Positions 26,387 to 34,477 of a DNA stretch of 64,000 nt are shown piece by piece. The DNA comes from an uncultured Acetobacteraceae bacterium. GTDB lineage: Bacteria; Pseudomonadota; Alphaproteobacteria; Acetobacterales; Acetobacteraceae. The notes under the pieces are model-generated. The model searched no databases. It was not told the DNA's origin and saw nothing but the letters and a program-made list of their open reading frames with translations. Location of the stretch: NCBI GenBank assembly GCA_903907955.1, contig CAIVPZ010000057.1:78239-142238 (forward strand), given 5' to 3'. The first letter of the stretch is position 1. The number at the start of each line of letters is the position of its first letter. Position numbers and translations under genes: made by a program.

Positions 26387-26542
26387 ATGACCCGGCTGAT
26401 TTTTCGCTACACCCCCCGCGATACCGTCGATTTCGACGTCTGCTCCGGGCCGCCGCGGCCCGAGCCGGCGCCGCCGGTCAGCAAGCCGCCCTCCGCCCGC
26501 CCCGCGGAAGCGAAAAAAATACCTGAACCGGCCGAGGGGTGA
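26387..26542 (+). CDS. Small proline-rich ORF upstream of nagZ
   Basis: 51 codons, beginning MTRLIFRYTPRDTVDFDV and ending with a Pro/Ala/Lys-rich tail (SKPPSARPAEAKKIPEP). The ATG has a strong AAGGAGA ribosome site at 26374-26380 with ideal spacing. Its stop overlaps a GTG that could start nagZ (GTGA), suggesting coupling. The N-terminal third is beta-like, the rest disordered. It is too short for most gene callers, and no family is recognised. Confidence 0.5.
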   Translation: MTRLIFRYTPRDTVDFDVCSGPPRPEPAPPVSKPPSARPAEAKKIPEPAEG

Positions 26543-26574
26543 CGCACGCCGCCGCGGGGTGCTATCGCCCTGCG

Positions 26575-27588
26575 GTGACATCCAAAGCCGCCATCGTCGG
26601 CATTGCCGGCACCGCGCTGACCGAATCGGAGGCGGCGCTGTTCCGCGCGCAGCCGCCGGCGGGCGTTATCCTGTTCGCCCGCAATATCGCCGATCCGGAC
26701 CAGTTGGCGGCGCTGGTGGTGGCGCTGCGCCACGCCCTGCCGCCGGACGCAGTGCTGATGGTGGACCAGGAGGGCGGACGGGTGGCGCGGCTGCGGCCGC
26801 CGCACTGGCGCGCGCATCCGCCGGCCGGCACCCACGGCGCCCGGTTTGCCCGCGACCCGCAAACCGGGCTGCGGGCAGCCTGGCTGACCGGGATGCTGAT
26901 CGGGCTGGACTGCGCCGGCGCCGGGTTCGATGTGGTGTGCGCGCCGGTGCTGGACCTGCGCCTACCCGGTGCGCATGGCGTGATCGGCGACCGCGCCTTC
27001 GCCGCCGACCCGCTGCACGTGGCGCAACTCGGCCGGGCGATGGCGGCAGGGTTGCTGACCGCCGGCGTGCAGCCGGTGGGCAAGCACGCGCCGGGACACG
27101 GCCGCGCTTTGGCGGACAGCCACCTGGAACTGCCGGTGGTGACCGACACCGACCTGGAGGCGGATTTCCTGCCCTTCGCCGCCAATGTCGATCTGCCGTG
27201 GATGATGACCGCCCATGTCCTCTATCCGGCATTGGACGCAACCGCGCCGGCCACGCTGTCGGCGCGCATCATCGAAAATGTGATTCGCGGCCGGATCGGC
27301 TTCCGCGGCGTGCTGGTCAGCGACGATCTGGCCATGCAGGCGCTCGACGGCACGCCGGCCGAACGGGCGCTGGGGGCGCTGGCGGCGGGCTGCGACGTGG
27401 CCTTGTATTGCAGCGGCGAAACCGGCCCCACCGCCGGGGTGCTGGCGCGCTGCCCGGCGCTGACCGGGGCGGCGACGGCGCGGCTGGAAGCGGCGCGGGC
27501 GCTGGCGGCATCGCGGCGCGCGGCGCTGGATGTTGCGGCAATGAATGGGGCGGCACTGGCGGATGAACGAGACAGGTTGATGACGTGA
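26575..27588 (+). CDS. nagZ: Beta-N-acetylhexosaminidase (GH3)
   Basis: About 337 residues from GTG 26575, or 349 from GTG 26539, which overlaps the preceding small ORF; neither start has a strong ribosome site. NagZ removes N-acetylglucosamine from cytosolic muropeptides during peptidoglycan recycling. Family motifs are present: VDQEGGRVARL, KHAPGHGRALADSH with the catalytic His, and VSDDLAMQAL with the nucleophile Asp. It heads a run of overlapping same-strand genes (S2P protease, scpA, scpB) in an order common in alphaproteobacteria. Confidence 0.9.
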   Translation: MTSKAAIVGIAGTALTESEAALFRAQPPAGVILFARNIADPDQLAALVVALRHALPPDAVLMVDQEGGRVARLRPPHWRAHPPAGTHGARFARDPQTGLRAAWLTGMLIGLDCAGAGFDVVCAPVLDLRLPGAHGVIGDRAFAADPLHVAQLGRAMAAGLLTAGVQPVGKHAPGHGRALADSHLELPVVTDTDLEADFLPFAANVDLPWMMTAHVLYPALDATAPATLSARIIENVIRGRIGFRGVLVSDDLAMQALDGTPAERALGALAAGCDVALYCSGETGPTAGVLARCPALTGAATARLEAARALAASRRAALDVAAMNGAALADERDRLMT

Positions 27589-28328
27589 ACGAATGGTTCC
27601 AAGGGGGGCTGTCATTCGCCGCGCTGGTGATGGCGATCATCCTGCACGAGGTGTCGCACGGCTATGCGGCGCTCGCGCTGGGCGATGACACGGCGAAGAA
27701 ACTGGGGCGGCTGTCGCTCAATCCGCTGGTGCATGTGGACCGGGTGGGCACCATCATCCTGCCCGGCATTTTCCTGCTGGCGCAGGCGGCGCTGCACACC
27801 GGCGGCGGGGTGTTCTTCGGCTGGGCCAAGCCGGTGCCGATTGCGCCCTGGCGGTTCCGCGATCCGCGCCGGGGCATGATGCTGGTGGCGCTGGCCGGGC
27901 CGCTGGCCAATTTTGCGCTCACCTTCCTGTCGCTGCTCGCGCTGAATTTCACGCCGCTGCTGGCGGGGCCGGTGCATGCGTATGTGCTGAGCTTCCTCGG
28001 CGTCTTCATCATGGCCAATATCGCGCTCGGCACCTTCAACCTGCTGCCGATCCCGCCGCTGGACGGCGGGCGGGTGATGGTGGGGCTGCTGCCCGAGCGG
28101 CTGGCCATGGTCTGGGCGCGGCTGGAGCGGGTCGGCATCATCATCGTGCTGCTGGGGGTGTTCGTGCTGCCCTCGCTGCTGGGCCAGTATGGCATCCAGT
28201 TCAACCCGCTCTGGGCCTGGCTGCACGCCATCGGCGATCCGATCTTCCGGACGCTGGCCGCCGCCGCCGGGTATCCGCGCGATCTGTTCCTGATCCTGCA
28301 CAGTTTCGGTGCGGATGGCGGTGGCTGA
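27585..28328 (+). CDS. Site-2 protease family (M50) membrane metalloprotease
   Basis: 247 residues from a GTG overlapping the nagZ stop (GTGA). The active-site HExxH appears as HEVSH in the first hydrophobic segment, and the second zinc/Asp motif as NLLPIPPLDGGRV. There are about five membrane segments. It is the small, PDZ-less type of site-2 protease (YwhC-like), which cuts substrates within the membrane. Its substrates are not known. It overlaps scpA at its 3' end. This placement between nagZ and scpA is common in the group. Confidence 0.85.
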   Translation: MNEWFQGGLSFAALVMAIILHEVSHGYAALALGDDTAKKLGRLSLNPLVHVDRVGTIILPGIFLLAQAALHTGGGVFFGWAKPVPIAPWRFRDPRRGMMLVALAGPLANFALTFLSLLALNFTPLLAGPVHAYVLSFLGVFIMANIALGTFNLLPIPPLDGGRVMVGLLPERLAMVWARLERVGIIIVLLGVFVLPSLLGQYGIQFNPLWAWLHAIGDPIFRTLAAAAGYPRDLFLILHSFGADGGG

Positions 28329-29103
28329 CCCGCCCGCCCCGGCGCCCGATGCCGATGCGCTGGTGGTGCATCTGGAAGGGTTCGAAGGGCCGCTCGACCT
28401 GCTGCTGGAACTGGCGCGCGGGCAGAAGGTGGACCTCGCCCGCATGTCCATCCTCTCGCTGGTCGATCAATACCTGGCGATGATCGAAGGGGCGCGGCGG
28501 GTGCGCCTGGAACTGGCGGCCGACTGGCTGGTGATGGCGGCCTGGCTGACCTGGCTGAAATCGCGGCTGCTGCTGCCCGCCGGCAGCCCTGCGCAGGAGG
28601 AAGGCGAGCAGGCGGCCGAACTGCTGGCCGCCCGGCTGCGCGACCTGCAGGCGATCCGGCGGGCCTCGGTGTGGCTGTCCAACCGTCCGGTGCTGGGGCA
28701 GGACGTGTTCGCCCGCGGCGTGCCGGAGGACCTGACCGAAACCGACCGCTCGCGGCTGGCGCTCGACCTGCCCGGGCTGATGCGGGCCTACCTGCTGGCC
28801 CTGCGCCGCAGCGCCGGCAACCGCCAGTACCGGCCGGCGGTGGTCAGCGTGTGGACCATCCAGGATGCGCTGGCCCGGCTGGCGGCGCTGCTGGGTTCGC
28901 TGCCGGACTGGACCTGCCTGGAACAATTCCTGCCGGAGGGCACCGGCGGCACCCCCCTGCAGCGGCGGGCGGCGATGGCCAGCACGCTGGTGGCGGGGCT
29001 GGAGCTGGCCCGCGGCGGCATGCTGCGGCTGCGCCAGGAGGAACATTTCGGCCCGATCCTGCTGCACCGCGCCGAGGAAAAAGATGAGCGACCCGAATCC
29101 TGA
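28315..29103 (+). CDS. scpA: Segregation and condensation protein A
   Basis: 262 residues from ATG 28315; GTG 28309 and GTG 28321 are other candidates. The kleisin subunit of the SMC-ScpAB condensin. The family N-terminus is plain: FEGPLDLLLELARGQKVDL, then SILSLVDQYL, then ADWLVMAAWLTWLKSRLLLP. The start lies inside the S2P gene and the stop inside scpB, so translation is coupled with both. Note that smc is not in the window. Confidence 0.9.
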   Translation: MAVADPPAPAPDADALVVHLEGFEGPLDLLLELARGQKVDLARMSILSLVDQYLAMIEGARRVRLELAADWLVMAAWLTWLKSRLLLPAGSPAQEEGEQAAELLAARLRDLQAIRRASVWLSNRPVLGQDVFARGVPEDLTETDRSRLALDLPGLMRAYLLALRRSAGNRQYRPAVVSVWTIQDALARLAALLGSLPDWTCLEQFLPEGTGGTPLQRRAAMASTLVAGLELARGGMLRLRQEEHFGPILLHRAEEKDERPES

Positions 29104-29734
29104 CCCCCCCCCTGCCCCGCCGGACCCAGAGCCGCCGCTGTTGACGCCGCCGCCCGCGCTGTCGGCGGAGGCGCTGGACGACGCCGTGCGCCTGGCCGAG
29201 GCGATGGTGTTCGCCGCCGCCGCGCCGGTGACGGCGCGGACGCTGGCCAATCTGCTGCCGGTGGGGGTGGACCCCGACGCCGTGGTGACGGCGCTGCGCG
29301 AGCGTTATGCCGGGCGCGGCGTGGAACTGGCGGAGGTTGCCGGCGGGCTGCAGTTCCGCACCGCCGCCGACCTCGCGCCGCGGCTGCGCCGGGTGGTGCA
29401 GGTGCCGCGCCGGCTGCCGCGGGCGGCGATGGAAACGCTGGCCATCGTCGCCTACCACCAGCCGGTGACGCGTGCCGAGATCGAGGAAATCCGCGGCGCC
29501 TCGCTGTCGCAGCAGACGCTGGATGCGCTGCTGGAGCAGGGGCTGATCGCGCCCAAGGGCCGCAAGGAGGCGCCGGGGCGGCCGACCCTGTGGGCCACCA
29601 CCACCGCCTTCCTGGCGCAGTTCAGCCTGAAGGACCTGCGTGACCTGCCGCGGCGGGAAGACCTGCTGGTCGAGCCGCCCGCACCCCAGCCAGCCGAGGC
29701 GGAGGCGGCGCCGCCCGCAGCCCCCGAGCCCTGA
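29084..29734 (+). CDS. scpB: Segregation and condensation protein B
   Basis: 216 residues from ATG 29084 with GAGGAAA upstream, overlapping scpA by 20 bases. It is a two-winged-helix protein that binds ScpA in the condensin complex. Typical segments: EAMVFAAAAPVTARTLANLL, METLAIVAYHQPVTRAEIEEIRG and GLIAPKGRKEAPGRP with the conserved GRP. Both ends are disordered: a Pro-rich N-terminus (about 25 residues) and a Pro/Ala/Glu C-terminus. tatB follows after 89 bases. Confidence 0.9.
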   Translation: MSDPNPDPPPAPPDPEPPLLTPPPALSAEALDDAVRLAEAMVFAAAAPVTARTLANLLPVGVDPDAVVTALRERYAGRGVELAEVAGGLQFRTAADLAPRLRRVVQVPRRLPRAAMETLAIVAYHQPVTRAEIEEIRGASLSQQTLDALLEQGLIAPKGRKEAPGRPTLWATTTAFLAQFSLKDLRDLPRREDLLVEPPAPQPAEAEAAPPAAPEP

Positions 29735-29823
29735 CCGGCCGGTGAGGCCGCGGCAATGGCGGCCCGGTTTCACATCCGCATGGTTTCCTGCTAACCAGCC
29801 GGCCCCGGGAGTGTGACGCGCGC

Positions 29824-30303
29824 ATGTTCGACTTTGCCTGGTCCGAGATCGTGCTGATCGGCGTGGTGGCCCTGATTGCCATCGGGCCGAAGGACCTGCC
29901 GGTCGCCATGAAGGCGGCGAGCGGGATGGTGAAAAAGGCGCGCCGCATGGCCGGCGAATTCCAGGGCCATGTCGACGAGATGATGCGCGAGGCCAACCTC
30001 AACGAGGTGCGCGCCCAGATCAACGAACTCCGCAATTTCGACATCAAGGGCACCATCGTCGACGCGGTCGATGCCGACGGCACCATCCGCCAGACCTTCG
30101 CCGGCAACCCGCTGGAGCCGACGGGGGCGGCCGGGACCGGATCGATCGACAGCCCGGACACCGCCGGGGCGGCGCTGCCCGCGCCGGACGCCCCCGCCTT
30201 CATCCCGCCCGCCTTCGCCGCGAAGTCCGAGCCGCCACCCGCCTTCATCCCGCCCGGGATGACGACGCCGGGGCCGTACTATTCCGGCCGACTCCGCACC
30301 TGA
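29824..30303 (+). CDS. tatB: Sec-independent protein translocase subunit TatB
   Basis: 159 residues. One N-terminal membrane helix (SEIVLIGVVALIAIGPKDLP) followed by an amphipathic helix and a long Pro/Ala-rich tail; the helix content, EIVLIGVVALIAIGPKDLP and length match TatB and not TatA. It forms the receptor with TatC for folded twin-arginine substrates. In related bacteria tatA usually lies directly before tatB; the 89-base gap here has no room for it. The stop codon is the first triplet of a dispersed inverted-repeat element that separates it from tatC by 126 bases. Confidence 0.92.
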   Translation: MFDFAWSEIVLIGVVALIAIGPKDLPVAMKAASGMVKKARRMAGEFQGHVDEMMREANLNEVRAQINELRNFDIKGTIVDAVDADGTIRQTFAGNPLEPTGAAGTGSIDSPDTAGAALPAPDAPAFIPPAFAAKSEPPPAFIPPGMTTPGPYYSGRLRT

Positions 30304-30406
30304 GAGTTTGTGAATGAATGCCCGCAACGCTCCGATCCTGCCGGAAACGCGCCATGATATCGGCGGGCGTTCATTCACGGGTTCGATTGCTTCACAAACT
30401 CTGACA
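30300..30406 (+). repeat. Stop-codon-abutting inverted-repeat element, copy 1
   Basis: About 106 bases. Outer inverted repeat AGAGTTTGTGAA (30303-30314) with TTCACAAACTCT (30391-30402); inner near-perfect 15-base repeat at 30311-30325 and 30363-30377. It supplies the TGA of tatB and sits between tatB and tatC. A second copy is at 16409-16514 in reverse. It is similar to a miniature transposable element or a REP-type structured repeat; no gene is inside. Confidence 0.85.
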
Positions 30407-30429
30407 GCCGGCCAAACCCAGAGACGCAT

Positions 30430-31260
30430 GTGCGCATCCCCTTCCTGACGAAGCGCTCCGAACGGCCCGCGCCGGCCCCGCCGCCGCCGCCGGTCGAGGA
30501 CACCATCGACGACAAGCCGATGCCGCTGCTCGAGCACCTGATCGAGCTGCGCCGCCGGCTGATGTGGTCGCTCGGCGGGTTCCTGCTGGCGTTCTTCGTC
30601 TGCTACCATTTTTCCGCGGAACTCTATGCCTTCCTCGCCCAGCCGCTGGCGGACGTGGAGGAGCGGCTCGGCGGCAGCCGGCGGATGATCTACACCTCGC
30701 TGACCGAGGGGTTCTTCACCTACCTCAAGGTGGCGATGTTCGGCGGCGCCTTCATCTCGTTCCCGATCATGGCCACGCAGCTCTGGCTGTTCGTCGCCCC
30801 GGGGCTGTACCGCAGCGAGAAGAAGGCGCTGATGCCCTTCCTGGTGGCCTCGCCGGTGCTGTTCCTGATGGGGGGCGCGCTGGCGTATTATTTCATCTTC
30901 CCGATCGCCTGGGGCTTCTTCCTGAGCTTCCAGACGCCGCAGGGCGCGGGCGGGCTGCCGATCGAGCTGGAAGCGCGGGTATCGGAATACCTCGATCTGG
31001 TGATGAAACTCATCTTCGCCTTCGGGGTGACCTTCCAGTTGCCGGTGGCGCTGAGCCTGCTCGCCAAGGTGGGCATCGTCACTTCGGCGGGACTGAAGCG
31101 CTACCGGCGCTATGCCATCGTGGGGATGTTCATCATCGCCGCCATCCTGGCGCCGCCCGACATCATCACCCAGTGCGGCCTGGCGATCCCGCTGATCGGC
31201 CTGTACGAGGTTTCCATCATCGCCGCCAAGCTGGTCGAGCCAAAGCCGGTCGAGGTCTGA
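30430..31260 (+). CDS. tatC: Sec-independent protein translocase subunit TatC
   Basis: 276 residues from GTG 30430. Six membrane segments are visible, with the family segments [39 protein letters not shown] region (written here as separate landmarks: FPIMATQLW and YRSEKK), and [10 protein letters not shown]. It is the signal-peptide-binding core of the Tat system in the inner membrane. The N-terminal 30 residues are Pro-rich and charged. The gene follows tatB across a dispersed repeat, and serS begins two bases after its stop. Confidence 0.93.
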   Translation: MRIPFLTKRSERPAPAPPPPPVEDTIDDKPMPLLEHLIELRRRLMWSLGGFLLAFFVCYHFSAELYAFLAQPLADVEERLGGSRRMIYTSLTEGFFTYLKVAMFGGAFISFPIMATQLWLFVAPGLYRSEKKALMPFLVASPVLFLMGGALAYYFIFPIAWGFFLSFQTPQGAGGLPIELEARVSEYLDLVMKLIFAFGVTFQLPVALSLLAKVGIVTSAGLKRYRRYAIVGMFIIAAILAPPDIITQCGLAIPLIGLYEVSIIAAKLVEPKPVEV

Positions 31261-31262
31261 TC

Positions 31263-32537
31263 ATGCACGACATCCGATTCATCCGGGCCGAACCGGAAGC
31301 GTTCGACGCGGCGCTGGCCCGCCGTCGCCTGCCGCCGCTGGCCGGGGACATCCTCGGTCTCGACAGGGTCAGACGCGATCACCTGACCCGGCTTCAGGAG
31401 ACGCAGGCCAGGCGCAACGCCCTCAGCAAACAGGTCGGCCATTTGCGGCGGCAGGGCACGGACACGGCGCCGCTGGAAGCCGAATCGGCCCAGCTTGCGC
31501 TGGAGATGGCGGCCGACGAACGCGGCGCTGCGGAGATGGACGGACAAATCAAGGCGATCCTGGAAGGTCTGCCCAACATCCTCGATGCCGACGTGCCGGA
31601 CGGGGCGGACGAAAGCGCCAATGTGGTGCTCAAGCAATGGGGCACGCCGCGCGATCTCGGGTTTGCTCCGAAACAGCATTTTGAACTGGGCGAAGCGCTC
31701 GGCCTGATGGATTTCGCCACCGCGGCGAAGCTGGCCGGGGCGCGGTTCACCATCCTGCGCGGGCAACTGGCGCGGCTGGAACGGGCGCTCGGCCAGTTCA
31801 TGCTCGATCTGCACACCCGCGAGCATGGCTACGAGGAAACCATCGTGCCGCTGCTGGTGAACGCCGCCGCCAGCTACGGCACCGGCCAGTTGCCGAAATT
31901 CGAGGAAGATCTGTTCAAGACCACGGACGGCCGCTACCTGATCCCGACCGCCGAGGTGCCGCTGACCAACAGCGTCGGCGGCGAAATCCTCGCCGAGAAG
32001 CGGCTGCCGATCCGGCTGACCGCGCTGACCGAATGTTTCCGCTCCGAAGCCGGGGCGGCCGGGCGCGACACCCGCGGCTATATCCGCCAGCACCAGTTCC
32101 GCAAGGTCGAGCTGGTGTCGATCGTCCACCCCGATGCCAGCGACGCCGAGCACGAACGCATGACCGGCTGCGCCGAGCGGGTGCTGGAGCTGCTCAATCT
32201 GCCGTATCGCCGGGTGGTGCTGTCGTCGGGCGATACCGGGTTCGGCGCGGCGAAGACGTTCGATCTCGAGGTGTGGCTGCCGGGGCAGCATATGTGGCGC
32301 GAGATCTCCTCGTGTTCCAACACGCGGGAATTCCAGGCGCGGCGGATGAACGCCCGCTGGCGCAGCACCGACGGCAAGTCGGTGGCCTATGTGCACACGC
32401 TGAACGGCTCCGGCGTGGCGGTGGGGCGGACGCTGATCGCGGTGATGGAGAACTGCCAGCAGGCCGACGGTTCCATTCTTGTGCCGCCGCCGCTGTGGCC
32501 CTACATGGGCGGGGTGGAGCGTATCGCCGCGGCCTGA
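31263..32537 (+). CDS. serS: Serine-tRNA ligase
   Basis: 424 residues, normal length. A class II aminoacyl-tRNA synthetase that charges tRNA-Ser and tRNA-Sec. The N-terminal coiled-coil arm (about residues 30-100) precedes the catalytic core with motif 2 ([15 protein letters not shown]) and motif 3 ([20 protein letters not shown]). ATG 31263 begins two bases after tatC ends, so it is cotranscribed with tat genes. pncA follows 16 bases later. Confidence 0.95.
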   Translation: MHDIRFIRAEPEAFDAALARRRLPPLAGDILGLDRVRRDHLTRLQETQARRNALSKQVGHLRRQGTDTAPLEAESAQLALEMAADERGAAEMDGQIKAILEGLPNILDADVPDGADESANVVLKQWGTPRDLGFAPKQHFELGEALGLMDFATAAKLAGARFTILRGQLARLERALGQFMLDLHTREHGYEETIVPLLVNAAASYGTGQLPKFEEDLFKTTDGRYLIPTAEVPLTNSVGGEILAEKRLPIRLTALTECFRSEAGAAGRDTRGYIRQHQFRKVELVSIVHPDASDAEHERMTGCAERVLELLNLPYRRVVLSSGDTGFGAAKTFDLEVWLPGQHMWREISSCSNTREFQARRMNARWRSTDGKSVAYVHTLNGSGVAVGRTLIAVMENCQQADGSILVPPPLWPYMGGVERIAAA

Positions 32538-32553
32538 AGCAGGGAATAACCCC

Positions 32554-33210
32554 ATGCTTGTCGATCCGGTGACGGATGTGCTGCTGGCGGTGGATGTGCA
32601 GCCGGATTTCATGCCGGGCGGCGCCCTGCCGGTGCCCGGCGGCGACCAGGTGGTGCCGGTGATCAACCGCCTGCTCGCCGGCCCGTTCCGCCACGCCGTC
32701 GCCACCCAGGACTGGCACCCGCCCGGCCACACCTCGTTCGCCAGCGCCCATCCGGGCCGCGCGCCGTTCGAGCGCATCACGGCGGCGCATGGCCCGCAGA
32801 CGCTGTGGCCCGACCACTGCGTCCAGGGCACGCCGGGCGCGGCACTGCATGCCGGGCTCGACCAGTCGCGGATCGAACTGATCATCCGCAAGGGGTTCCA
32901 TCCCGCGGTGGACAGCTATTCGGCGTTCCGCGAGAACGACCATGCCACCTCCACCGGCCTCGATGCCTGGCTGCGGGGGCGCGGTTTCGTCCGGGTTTTC
33001 CTGGCCGGGCTGGCGACCGATTACTGCGTGGCCTGGTCGGCCGAGGACGCGGTACGGGCGGGGTTCGCGGTGGTTGTGGTGGAAGATGCCTGCCGCGGGA
33101 TCGGCCTGCCGAGCGGGCCGGATCGCACGACGGTCGATGACGCCCGCGACCATCTGCGCCACACGCATGGGGTGCGGTTCGTGGCCAGCACGGCGTTCGG
33201 CGTGGCCTAG
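32554..33210 (+). CDS. pncA: Nicotinamidase
   Basis: 218 residues with an AGGGA ribosome site nine bases before the ATG. An isochorismatase-fold amidase that converts nicotinamide to nicotinate for NAD salvage. The catalytic triad can be placed: Asp in VDVQPDF, Lys in IRKGFHP, and Cys in LATDYCV. The metal ligands DWHPPGHTSF are present. It is the last gene of the nagZ-to-serS run. The TAG stop is part of a palindromic repeat that follows immediately. Confidence 0.9.
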   Translation: MLVDPVTDVLLAVDVQPDFMPGGALPVPGGDQVVPVINRLLAGPFRHAVATQDWHPPGHTSFASAHPGRAPFERITAAHGPQTLWPDHCVQGTPGAALHAGLDQSRIELIIRKGFHPAVDSYSAFRENDHATSTGLDAWLRGRGFVRVFLAGLATDYCVAWSAEDAVRAGFAVVVVEDACRGIGLPSGPDRTTVDDARDHLRHTHGVRFVASTAFGVA

Positions 33211-33310
33211 AGCGCTTTCAGGCTGACCGTAAACGGTCAGCGCGCTCTAGCTCTTTGTTTTGGCGAGCAACTTTATCGGCCGGCTGTCGCCGGTCTGGCC
33301 GATGTTGCTC
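33207..33310. repeat. Two-hairpin palindromic element after pncA
   Basis: First hairpin: CTAGAGCGC (33207-33215) pairs with GCGCTCTAG (33242-33250), and inside it CTGACCGT with ACGGTCAG (33223-33240). Then CTCTTTGTTTT. Second hairpin: GAGCAAC (33265-33271) with GTTGCTC (33304-33310), enclosing ATCGGCC/GGCCGAT. It lies between convergent genes and includes the pncA TAG. It resembles dispersed repeats I recall from alphaproteobacterial genomes; only one copy is in the window. Confidence 0.8.
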
Positions 33311-33339
33311 TAGCCGCGGGGCGGTGACTTCCGGCGCGA

Positions 33340-34419
33340 TCAGCAGGCGATGGCGGGGGAGCGTGGCAAGGCCCCGGTTCCGCCGGAGACCGCCGGCAGT
33401 TCGATGATCTCGATCCAGGTGGCGTTGCCGCCGGCCAGGATGGCGGCGCGGCGGGTCAGCGCGCCGCTGCTGGCGGCGATGGCATACACCGCCACCCGGC
33501 CGGTCTGCTGGCCGGCGCAGAGCAGCCAGCGCCCGTACGGGTCGATGGCAAAGGCGCGCGGCCCCCTCTCGGCCGGCACGGTGCCGAGTGCGTCCAGCGT
33601 GCCGTCAGGGCGCAGCCGAAACCCGGCCAGCAGGTTGTTGCGGCGCTCGCTGGCGTAAAGAAAGCGCTCATCCGGGGTGAGGTGCAGGTCGGCGGCGGCG
33701 AGCGTCTGGCCGGGGGCGGCGGGCGGCACCAGGCGGATGGATTGCAATTCGGTCAGCGCGCCGGTGGCGGAATCGCGCGCGGCGGCGGTCAGCGTGCCAT
33801 CCAGCTCGTTGAGGACGTAGAACAGGGCGCCGGCGCGGGCGAAGCGGATATGCCGCGGCCCCGCTCCGGGTGCCGTGTGCGCTGCCGCGGTCGCCGGCCC
33901 GGCCAGCCGGCCGGATGCCGGATCGAAGCCCAGCCGCAGGATGACGTCGCCGCCAAGCACGGCGGCATAGACCGCGCGGTTCTCCGGATCGGGCAGGATG
34001 CTGTGCGCCTTGGGCGGGGTGCCCACCACCTGCAACGGCTCGCCGGGCACGCCACCGGCGCCGATCGGGTTCACCGACAGTTTGGCACCGTGATAGGAGG
34101 CGCCGAACAGGAACCGGCCGGTGCGGTCGGTGGCGATATAGGCCATGGCATCGGCCATCTGGCCGGTGCCGATCAGCGTCAGCCCGCCATCCGCGCCGAT
34201 GGCGAAGGACGACACCGGAAACGGCGGATTGCGGCAGGCCGCATACAGGGTGCGGCAGTCGGGGGCGAGCGCCAGCGGCATGCTGGTGGGCGGTGGATCG
34301 ACCCAGCCCGGCACGGTGACGCGCCCCACCGGCGTGAGCACGCCGGTGGCATTGTCCAGCCGGAAACACGCAATCACCGCCTCGGCGGCACAGGAAACAT
34401 AGGCGATCATCCGCGGCAT
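33340..34419 (-). CDS. Lactonase-family beta-propeller protein
   Basis: 359 residues. It fits the seven-bladed lactonase family that includes 6-phosphogluconolactonase YbhE/Pgl, with repeated blades containing LxxxPDxRFLYxx patterns such as LTPDERFLYASERRNN and AFAIDPYGRWLLCAGQQ. In E. coli Pgl hydrolyses 6-phosphogluconolactone, but this family has many other substrates and no pentose-phosphate gene is close. No signal peptide is seen. ATG 34419 is used; a Met four residues in is possible. It lies 58 bases downstream of the OYE reductase gene on the same strand. Confidence 0.75.
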   Translation of the reverse strand: MPRMIAYVSCAAEAVIACFRLDNATGVLTPVGRVTVPGWVDPPPTSMPLALAPDCRTLYAACRNPPFPVSSFAIGADGGLTLIGTGQMADAMAYIATDRTGRFLFGASYHGAKLSVNPIGAGGVPGEPLQVVGTPPKAHSILPDPENRAVYAAVLGGDVILRLGFDPASGRLAGPATAAAHTAPGAGPRHIRFARAGALFYVLNELDGTLTAAARDSATGALTELQSIRLVPPAAPGQTLAAADLHLTPDERFLYASERRNNLLAGFRLRPDGTLDALGTVPAERGPRAFAIDPYGRWLLCAGQQTGRVAVYAIAASSGALTRRAAILAGGNATWIEIIELPAVSGGTGALPRSPAIAC

Positions 34420-34477
34420 GCCCTCGGTCCCTCCTCCCCGGCGGGACTATGGCAGAGGCATGTCGCGGCGGCGATGC

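Noticed and set aside
26344..26526. A 60-codon ORF overlapping the small ORF before nagZ
   Set aside because: It lacks a ribosome site and is Arg/Ala-rich, while the frame at 26387 has AAGGAGA and coupled overlap with nagZ.
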